Position numbers and translations under genes: made by a program
In this document: positions 56,640-64,000 of the stretch, piece after piece
Position numbering within the stretch: the first letter of the stretch is position 1
Layout of the letters: each line of letters begins with the position of its first letter
Notes under the pieces: model-generated
Database searches by the model: none
What the model was told of the DNA's origin: nothing
The model's input: only the letters and a program-made list of their open reading frames with translations
Assembly (NCBI GenBank): GCA_022575985.1
Contig: JAKSXM010000137.1
Location: forward strand, 11,178,001 to 11,242,000
Reading direction: 5' to 3'
Origin: Anagrus nilaparvatae
Taxonomy: Eukaryota > Arthropoda > Insecta > Hymenoptera > Mymaridae
DNA: 64,000 bases

Positions 56640-56737
56640 CTGGACTCTGGCGAGCTCGGGCATTCTTGGCCTTTCACATAGCTTTGCCACTCTGGCGAGC
56701 TCGGGCGTTCGTAGTTTTTCACATAGCTTTGCCACGT
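56640..56737 (+). repeat. Tandem duplication of a ~48-bp GC-richer unit
   Basis: 'ctctggcgagctcgggcatt' ... 'tttcacatagctttgccact' followed immediately by 'ctctggcgagctcgggcgtt' ... 'tttcacatagctttgccacg'. Confidence 0.9.
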
Positions 56738-56864
56738 GAACTTAGCTTCGCGGTGCTTAGCATTGGTCTTTCCTCCCTTTGCTCTTACGGCAGTAACATT
56801 TCTTTGCTATCGCCTTTGTTCCTTTACCTCATCGAGTACTTGTGATTTTTCGTATAAGGAACGT

Positions 56865-56880
56865 GGCCCTGAAAAGGGCC
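56865..56880 (-). promoter_or_regulatory. Histone-type 3' stem-loop, perfect
   Basis: Minus strand GGCCCTTTTCAGGGCC, preceded by 'accaatc' and followed by 'acg'. Perfect six-base stem and TTTC loop. Pairs outwardly with 57443-57458. Confidence 0.75.
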
Positions 56881-56912
56881 GATTGGTAAAATCCTCCCTT
56901 GCCACGTCTCAT
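56881..56912 (-). pseudogene. Possible truncated histone start joined to a 3' stem-loop
   Basis: The minus strand from 56912 reads ATG and then MRRGKGG, close to the conserved histone H4 (or H2A) N-terminal GRGKGG. After seven codons it runs into the 'attttaccaatc' leader of the stem-loop at 56880. The whole histone fold is missing. At 56765-56799 (minus) a second trace contains AKGGKTNAK in a broken frame, loosely like an H2A N-terminus. Both are short and could be coincidence, but they lie exactly where a divergent histone gene would. Confidence 0.3.
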
Positions 56913-56956
56913 AATTTTTACATTGTAAACTTCGTAACGAATTTGTCGCGCGCGCT

Positions 56957-56999
56957 CCAATCAGTGAACGAGCTCGAAGTCAGCGAAGGCTTATAAATA
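56957..56999 (+). promoter_or_regulatory. CCAAT and TATA motifs of histone-promoter type
   Basis: CCAATCAG at 56957-56964 and TATAAATA at 56992-56999, about 30 bp apart, in a GC-richer context. This arrangement is usual in insect core-histone promoters. Transcription rightwards from about 57025 would end at the stem-loop 57443-57458. Confidence 0.45.
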
Positions 57000-57024
57000 T
57001 AACCGCATATCTGGCCAAAGCAGC

Positions 57025-57458
57025 ATTTGCTGTCCTGACTTCAGCCTTCACGCACGCGGCTACCTTGGCACTTTCGCTATGCTGTGGATAAGATTGTTTG
57101 CTGGTTTGATTGTTGGTGATGTGCTTGGTGCACTTGGAGGAGTCCATGGCTTTCGGACGTTAAATCCTCATTGAAGCAGCTCGTAAGCTGTGATTGATTG
57201 AATCGCTTGGTGCAATTTTCCGAGCTCGTAGGCTTGAAGAGGTGGACATTGATATTCCTGGCCAGGAGAAGTCACCTGAGCACTAGGTGCTCGCATGTTT
57301 GTAAGTTTTTGATTTCTCTTTTGTACGTTTGTGTATGTATGTGTATTTGTGACCTTGGTGATTTAATTTGTTGTATGTCTGTGATTTATTGATTTTGGAA
57401 CGTGTGGCTGAGGCCACGCATCAAATGCAAAAAAAAACCACCGGCCCTTTTTAGGGCC
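57025..57458 (+). other. Putative stem-loop-terminated transcript unit without histone ORF, locus B
   Basis: About 430 bp of GC-richer DNA between the TATA motif and the right stem-loop GGCCCTTTTTAGGGCC (57443-57458, TTTT loop, flanked by 'aaccacc' and 'acctaa'). No histone sequence is seen in any frame. A 64-residue frame at 57198-57389 is not recognised. A purine-rich 'cagaaag' 24-30 nt after the stem-loop could be a U7-binding downstream element. The outward stem-loop pair repeats the arrangement at 49674-50094. Confidence 0.4.
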
Positions 57459-57509
57459 ACCTAATACATAAAACATGAACAAATAATTCAGAAAGCTTCT
57501 ACTGAAATT

Positions 57510-58770
57510 AACACCTAGGATGTTAAAAATGCTTTAAGTCGGCAAAGTGGACAGAGTTTCTGTAAGGACTAAATGACTTCGCAGTAACAAAATATTTGAT
57601 GCGGGTAATGAAGAGCTACCTGAGTAACCGGGCATTCTTGTACGACACCCATCAAGGAAAGAGGAGAAGAAACGTGACATCTGGTGCAGCTCAAGGTTCG
57701 ATTCTAGAATCTGATTTATGGAACATCTACTAAGATGATACCCTAAGACTATAGCTAGCGGATAGCTGTTTTATGATAGGTTACGCTAAAGATATTGCCC
57801 TCGTGATCGTCGCCAGAAACGTGTAATAGGCGCGTATCAACTTAAGCGTTTGCATTTTAAAAACAAGCTTATACATGGAAGAGCATGGATTAATTCTAGC
57901 AGCTGCTAAGACAGAAATCGTGATGTTGACGTGGAAGCAAATATGGGTAATAATTTGTATACGAAGCTCAATCACTGAGAGCATATCTCTCAAAGAGTCA
58001 AGAAGGCGGGCGCTACAACACTAGCCCTGAGCAGGCTGATTGCGAACCTGAACGGCACTAAGGCCAGCAAGCAAAAATTACTAATGTCAGTAACCCACTC
58101 CATACTAATGTATGGGGCAGAAATTTGGGCGGAAGTGCTAAACAAGGCTATTTACATGAAAAGCATGATAAGAGTACAGAGGCCAGGTGCCTTTAGAGTT
58201 GCCTGCGCATACAAGATTTTCTTTGAAGCGGCAGTTCTTGTGATCGCTGGAATTATCCCAATTCCTCATTAAAGAACGCAAATTAATATATGACAGGAAG
58301 AACGGGGACAACTTTGACCAGATCAAAGTGGGTGTTAGTAGGGATACGATGCTACAGTAACAGGCAAACTAGGAAGACCGAGCGTATAGCAGATGGAACA
58401 AGGGTTTCATTAAAAAGGTTACCTTGGATTCAAAGAGAACAAGAGGCAGTGAACTACTTTTTAACACAGTTCCTAAGGGGACACAGGCTTTTCCAGTCCT
58501 ATCTCTTTAAGATGGGCAAAGTCTGAACCCTGAATGTGTATTTTATTTTGTCCCACATGTTTGGTGATTGCGGCGATGCGTATCACACGTTTTTTAACTG
58601 TGTTCGCTGGATGATCTAAAAGATAGTGCTAGAAGGAGAATCGTGGGAAAAATGATTCAAAACGAAGAAACATGGAGCACTGTCGTTCAATACGTGGAAG
58701 GATTCAGCGAACTAAGAAGCTATTGGCGACACCCTAATTAGGAGTCATGTACAAGAGTGGTTGAGGTAGG
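57510..58770 (+). pseudogene. Degraded R1-like non-LTR retrotransposon ORF2
   Basis: Read across stops and shifts: VKNALS (about 57522), KYLMRVMKSYLSNRAFLYDT (57590-57650), VTSGAAQGSILESDLWNIY (57675-57730), FMIGYAKDIALVIVAR (57772-57820), then the thumb region (58000-58270) with ILMYGAEIWAEVL, and a C-terminal RGHRLFQSYLFKMGKV, DAYHTFFNCVRW and ETWSTVVQYVEGF (58475-58705). These motifs and their order are those of R1-clade ORF2, including the remains of the C-terminal zinc knuckle (H..FF.C). The catalytic YADD is YAKD here, so the RT is dead. The C-rich 3' UTR ends in TTTA repeats (58825-58865). Confidence 0.85.
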
Positions 58771-58774
58771 TGGT

Positions 58775-59050
58775 TCTTGCACACGGCGCCAAAGGGGGAA
58801 CTACTGAAGTTATACAAAGATACTTATTTTTATTTATTTATTTATTTAACTATATATTTATTTAAGTAAATCTGAAGTAATGTACTTAACGGTTCCGGGC
58901 TGACTTGCATAAGGTATAAAAAGAGTGAAGTTTTAGTGGGTATCGCAAGATATTGTCCAGTCCCACATAATTGTCAGTTCGGATGCTGAAAAGTAACCAC
59001 TTCCTACGCAAAACAAAAGAAAAACTACGACTACTGCTACTACTACTAGA
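58775..59050 (+). repeat. R1-like 3' UTR with TTTA repeat and (ACT)n tract
   Basis: (TTTA)n at 58825-58865, a 'gtgggtatcgcaagatattg' hairpin-capable segment near 58940, and 'actacgactactgctactac' at 59022-59050. The right ACT tract faces the left one at 56405-56440. Confidence 0.6.
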
Positions 59051-59074
59051 AATCAATAAATTGAAAATATTATT

Positions 59075-59178
59075 AGTCCATTTGACCCCCTTAAAAACTT
59101 TTTCACCCCCTCCCCTCCCTACTTAACCAGACTTTTTCAGATAACCATTCCAATGAACATGCTCCATGTTAATATTAG
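59075..59178 (-). repeat. TTAACATGGAACATG repeat family, left end, inverted
   Basis: 'tttgacccccttaaaaactt' then 'ccaatgaacatgctccatgt' + 'taat': the inverse of the family left end. Confidence 0.65.
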
Positions 59179-59179
59179 A

Positions 59180-61550
59180 GGTAAAAAAGCAATTCATTTT
59201 TTATTAAACTTTTAAAGCTTAAAAAAATCCATAGATGTACATTGAGTATATGATATATTAACTAAAATAAATTACAATTGAATACAATTAATAAAAAATT
59301 CATTTATTAGTTTTGCGATATTTTTTCTGTATAGTAGCTGTATTAATTTTAAATAAAAATAATTTAATTAAATCAAAGTTAAATTAATCTATATATTTTT
59401 ACTAGATTTTTGCTTCATAATTTTTTATATGGATGACGAAAAAAAAAATTAAAAGCAAAAGCTTATTTGATCAATTTAATGTATATTAGCCTGGACATTA
59501 GTCATATTTTAACCCAATCGTGCGAAAAACAAGGCAAGGTGTTGTACGTCCAGATATAGGAAAAATTATACTTATAGAACCAGGAGCGAAAACTTTAGAT
59601 ATTAGCAGGATCACAAGCTCGAGTGCCTGTCACAGCGTTACTTCGTTTTTATTGTAAATAATATTTTGAAACAATAATTAAAAATTTTAAAATTTTTACA
59701 TAATGTTAGGACTAATATATATCCCAAAAAGAAAACTTATTTTTAATAAAAAAAGCTAGGAAAATACGCAATTAATTTTTGAATATTTATAATCACGCAA
59801 GTTCATAATAATAATAATAATAATAATAATCTTTAAATAAATAATTATTAAATACACGTAAGTATCTTATAAATTAAATAAAAATTTTCAATTTTCTACG
59901 TAATATCTAATTATTATTATAGGTACTGTAATAATAATCTTTTTGTTATTAAAATATGCAAATATTCAATATTTATTATAGGTAATATATTTATTAATTT
60001 TTAAATAAAAATCAATTTTTTTAAAAATAAATTTTAATTATTTTTAATTAACATTTTGTTTTTAATAAGCTTCAAAATCTGCAATTTTAAAAATATAGAA
60101 TACAATTTAACCCAAGTCAGGTTATATAAAAACTGAATATTTTGAAAAATATAAAAGCTTTCGTTTCGATATATAGCTTTTCAATTGAATTTTAGCAACA
60201 AACAAATATGAAAATATTAATATTTAAAAAAATTTTATTTTAGCATTCAATTTAATGCTTTTATTCGCTGCAAAAGCTCTGCTGTATAATTAAAAAAAAA
60301 TGGTATACAATTTTTTTATAAATTGATTTTTTCAAATAAAAAACTTTTTTTGCAAAATAAAATCCTATAATAGAATTTGAATTAAATGCAATAAAATAAA
60401 TAGAGCAATTTTTAGTGAAACTGGCCAACATGAATATTTTCAAGATCTAAGTTCAATAGTACCGAAATAGTAGGTGTTTTTTGATTTTATATTTTCATAA
60501 TTTTAAGTAAAAGCTAAAAACTATTTTTTTTCGTAACAGGGGTTAGTAAAATTTACCGCTTGAATCAATTTTTCAAATCAGATTTGCTGAAAAACTTTAT
60601 GGAAATCTGATAAATCTAAAAAACTAAGTACTTTAAATTTCAAAAAAAGAACATCCGAAATTTTTTAAAAATGACTATTTTTGAGAAATTTGCATTTCAT
60701 CCTTCGGTTCATTTTTCCAGATTTTTCGAGTTCCCAAGGGGTTTTTTCAAAATCTGATAAAAAATATAATTTCAGCGAAAAATTATACAAACCACTTGTT
60801 GAAGAAAATAGTTTTTATGTTTATTCAGAGCACAGAAAAAATAAAGTCCAAAATTTAGCTGACATTTCACTTAAAATTTTGAAAATATTTGAAAATTGAA
60901 AAACTGATGCCATTTTGGAACCATTGAATGTGGAACCTTAAAAATGTCCAATTTTGTAATTACTAATCTTAGCAAATTCGAATTTTAAAAAATTCCAAAC
61001 TTTTACTTTTAGGACAGTTTTACTAAAAATTGCTCAATATTATTCATATTTCATCATAGAAAATAAAAATAAAATAAAAATCACGTACGTGCAGTTCTGA
61101 GAAAATTAAACGTAGATTTTACGTCTAAAATATTAAAATTTCATAATTTTTTATATCTTCATAATATAATAAAGTGCAACTATGTAGAGTAATTCTATTT
61201 GTCACCTTCATTTATAATTCAGTATATCTAAAATTATCCTTTACCGGTAACCTAAAGGAAATGAATTGATTAAGCTTACAACATATATAAATATATTTAA
61301 AATGAATGAGTTAGTTAATTCAATGGTTTATAAAGATTGAAAATTTCAAATTTATGCGCGTAGAAAATGTAATCTATTATATCTATATAACGATATTAAA
61401 TTTTGTCCTTCGATATTATACACGAGTAATAAGTTTTATGTTCTCAGGAAAATGTATTAAAAAATTTTATAAATATATATTATTGAATGAAATTTATTTT
61501 AACAGGCGATTTACATTTTTAGAAGATTAATGAAATTTTAATTTTGACAC
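59180..61550. other. AT-rich sequence without recognisable gene
   Basis: (AAT)n at 59806-59831. Frames at 60261-60443 (-) and 60681-60896 (+) have no domain. Confidence 0.4.
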
Positions 61551-61552
61551 TT

Positions 61553-61880
61553 GCAAGGTGACCTCACTACATTTGGAACACCAAATTACACCTTATGGTT
61601 AGGAATCGATTTATTATGTTGAAAAACCATCCCCCATATCCTCAGTTTAACTGAATTGACCTAAAAATAAGATTCCCCAGCAGAGTTCTCTGCTACATAA
61701 TATAAGTTTATCTTTTAAATAACGCTGCCACCCATAGAGGTATCTGCCACCTTGCAACTTAACCAAAACTTCTTTTGGTTGGTTTCATTATTTTGTGTAT
61801 GTGGTACCCTTGTCAAGCCCGGCGAACTGTAATTATTTATCACTGATTCAATAAACTAAATGCCTATTTTTGGTCAAAAA
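61553..61880. mobile_element. Solo arm of the 4382-5394 foldback family
   Basis: 'cacttgcaaggtgacctcac' + 'tacatttggaacaccaaatt' + 'acacc' matches the terminus at 4382-4430, then 'tttattatgttgaaaaa', 'cttaaccaaaacttctt' and 'tgcctatttttggtcaaaaa' follow in order. The mirrored arm is not seen within the window, so it is either a solo arm or heavily decayed. Confidence 0.7.
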
Positions 61881-61884
61881 TTAC

Positions 61885-64000
61885 AAAATTTTAAATTGAT
61901 GAAAAAATTGAAATGTTTGATAACTATGAGTTAAACTATTTTTACATTTCCCTTTTTCCTTTTACAATGTTATACCAATAAAAGCTTACAACGAAACCAA
62001 AATTGTTAGAATCTATTACCCTTTAAAGTTCAATTAATTCTAATAATTATTATGGGTCTTATAAGGTTCTCAAAAATTTTGTAATAGAAAATAACTATTG
62101 CACATAAAAAAAAGTAATAAGATTTTAATGGTTGTATTAGTACTAAAAACTAGCCTAAATATTAAACTATTAAAATTCTTTTATTTTAATATGTAGAATT
62201 AAAAATTTTAATGCGCGCTTGTGTGTTGTAAACAACTCTTTTATAATAATTATTAAACACTTTTTATGAAAAATAAAAGTAAAAACTTTAAAGTTTAATA
62301 TTATTATACACATACAACTATATACATTTTGTTTACAAAACTTTATGTTAAATACATAAAATATTAAAATATTAAAACTTTGTTAAAAAGGATTTTAAGT
62401 TTTTATGTAAATTTTTTTTTTTACTTTGAAAAATAAAAATTAAAAAAATTAAATAAAGTTATAATTTTCTTAAGCTACTTCAAGGGTTGCAATTATCAAA
62501 GTTTTATTTGTATTTAAAATAGATTATTATTACAAGATTATATCATTTAAAAAATACCTTTGATTCCATGTCTGATTCAAAATTTTTTCTAAAAAAATTG
62601 GAGAAATTGTAAGAGAAATAAAATTAAAACTTATTTTAAGTATTTAATTTAAATTAATAAAATAAAGCTGTTTTGCCTAGAAAATTAACATTCAAAAATT
62701 TTTTTAAATACTGCAAGAAATAATTATTTTAGGTAAATATTAACTCTTCGAAAGCTTTAAGAAGATCAAATCAATAAAATGAATAATTTAATTATGTAAA
62801 TGAACTAAAAAAAAGCAAAAGTTTTTTAATATAAATAATGAATAAAAATAGTCTGGTCTTGAAATTGAATCAGCGATTTTTTAAAATAAAAATCACTTTA
62901 AAATGTCACTGTTATTGGTATTCTATAATTTAATTTTTCTGGTTTTATTTCAAAGACTATTTTTAATACTTTTTTTTTTTTTTTTTTAATCAAAATTAAA
63001 ATAAAAATTTTTTTTTTAATTTAAAATTTACAAATAAAAAATAAAATTTTATATTTTTTTATTACACTTAGATGTAAAAAAAAATATTATTGACATTTTT
63101 TATCTATAAAACTTACTAGTATTGGATTTAAAAAAAATCAAAAATCATGTTTTTTTTTCGAATTCCAATTTTTTATTTTTGAATTTTTTCTATTAAATTT
63201 ATTATTGAATTTATTTTTGACATTTTTTTTTTCTATACAGTATATTATAATAATTTTTATTTTATTTACTTTAAAAAATAAAAAATATTACTCAAAAAAA
63301 TCATTTTACGAAATAGTTTATATTATTGTAGTAAATTGAAATCATATAAAAAAAAAATTCAATTTTTTTTATTTAAAGTAAATAAAAATAAAAAAATTTA
63401 TACATATATATTAAATATATAAAATAGTTGAATTTAATAGATATTTTATAGATTAGATACATAGAAACAAGTTTTTAAATAATTTATATACTTTGATGAC
63501 CATTAGTAAACATGAAATTGCTTTATCGTTTGGAACAAAAAGGGTTAATATAATATATAATAGTAAACATAATATTGTTTGCTGTGTTGCAGATACTAAA
63601 ATTCATGAATTTTCATTTAAAAGCATTTATACAACCAAAATTTAACTAATATTCGATAAATCTTTAGTATTGATCTATATAAATAAGGATAAGTGAAGCA
63701 GGTTTTAGTATTCATCTAAAAAAGGAACATTTCTACAGATTATTAATTTCTTTTTTTTTTTATATTTTGGATAACCACAAAAATTTAAAGAAAAAACTTA
63801 TAATTGATTTATCCGTTTGACGAGATAAAATTTCGCTAGCTACAAATGGAATTCCCTACCACTTTTTAAGAAAATAGCATTTAAATTTTCCGTTAGTTTT
63901 GTTAATTTTCTGTACTTCTTCGGTTTTTTCGAAAAATTAATGGCAAAATTGCTATCAAAGAGAAATTTTAGCCACCCTCTATTATAAAAATTATTTTTTA
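61885..64000. other. AT-rich sequence without recognisable gene
   Basis: A/T tracts, long T runs near 62970. No gene, RNA or element end seen. Confidence 0.4.

Noticed and set aside
57198..57392. 64-residue frame in histone-like locus B
   Set aside because: Does not resemble any histone and has no other support; treated as part of the non-coding unit.

Overview
The window is nuclear DNA from a very AT-rich eukaryotic genome, and an insect is by far the best fit. It holds one complete, intron-containing insect odorant receptor gene (7tm_6 family). It also holds non-LTR remnants of the R1, R2/NeSL-like and CR1/Jockey-like types, Tigger/pogo and Helitron elements, and histone-type 3' stem-loops. 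A parasitoid wasp or another hymenopteran with an extremely AT-rich genome is my guess, but nothing here proves the order. No prokaryotic features, rRNA, tRNA or CRISPR were seen.

Genes are sparse. A five-exon odorant receptor (36424-38221, 406 aa) is the only confident host gene. A two-exon gene for a short secreted peptide (42873-44378, 67 aa) is well supported by its signal peptide, splice sites, TATA box and poly(A) signal, but is not recognised. Two weak candidate exons lie near 26.4-26.9 kb. The rest is transposon-derived or low-complexity AT-rich sequence.

Layout: 0.4-2.3 kb, R2/NeSL-like RT remnant between two direct repeats; 4.4-5.4 kb, foldback element; 6.9-7.5 kb, DIRS-like RT pieces in swapped order; 8.3-9.2 kb, foldback with tandem-repeat arms; 11.2-14.0 kb, two tandem non-autonomous Helitrons carrying a minisatellite; 17.0-18.2 kb, Tigger remnant with a nested MITE; 18.9-19.7 kb, second repeat-armed foldback; 20.6-23.0 kb, long palindrome followed by a Helitron with two nested palindromic MITEs; 23.0-25.6 kb, more palindromes; 33.6-34.9 and 38.8-39.6 kb, foldbacks; 36.4-38.2 kb, odorant receptor; 39.7-41.4 kb, two palindromic MITEs; 42.9-44.4 kb, secreted peptide gene; 45.0-50.9 kb, three copies of one repeat family, two of them split by other elements with recoverable empty sites; 49.7-50.1 and 56.9-57.5 kb, segments bounded by outward-facing histone-type 3' stem-loops; 53.7-55.9 kb, CR1/Jockey-like LINE; 57.5-58.8 kb, R1-like LINE remnant; 59-64 kb, AT-rich sequence with one solo foldback arm.

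The dominant theme is inverted repeats. At least sixteen separate palindromic or foldback elements from several families fall in 64 kb, often nested. The least expected items are the two stem-loop-bounded histone-like segments, the foldback family whose arms are arrays of a ~140 bp unit, and the Helitron pair with its two-length minisatellite. All readings were made by eye; no searches or foldings were run.
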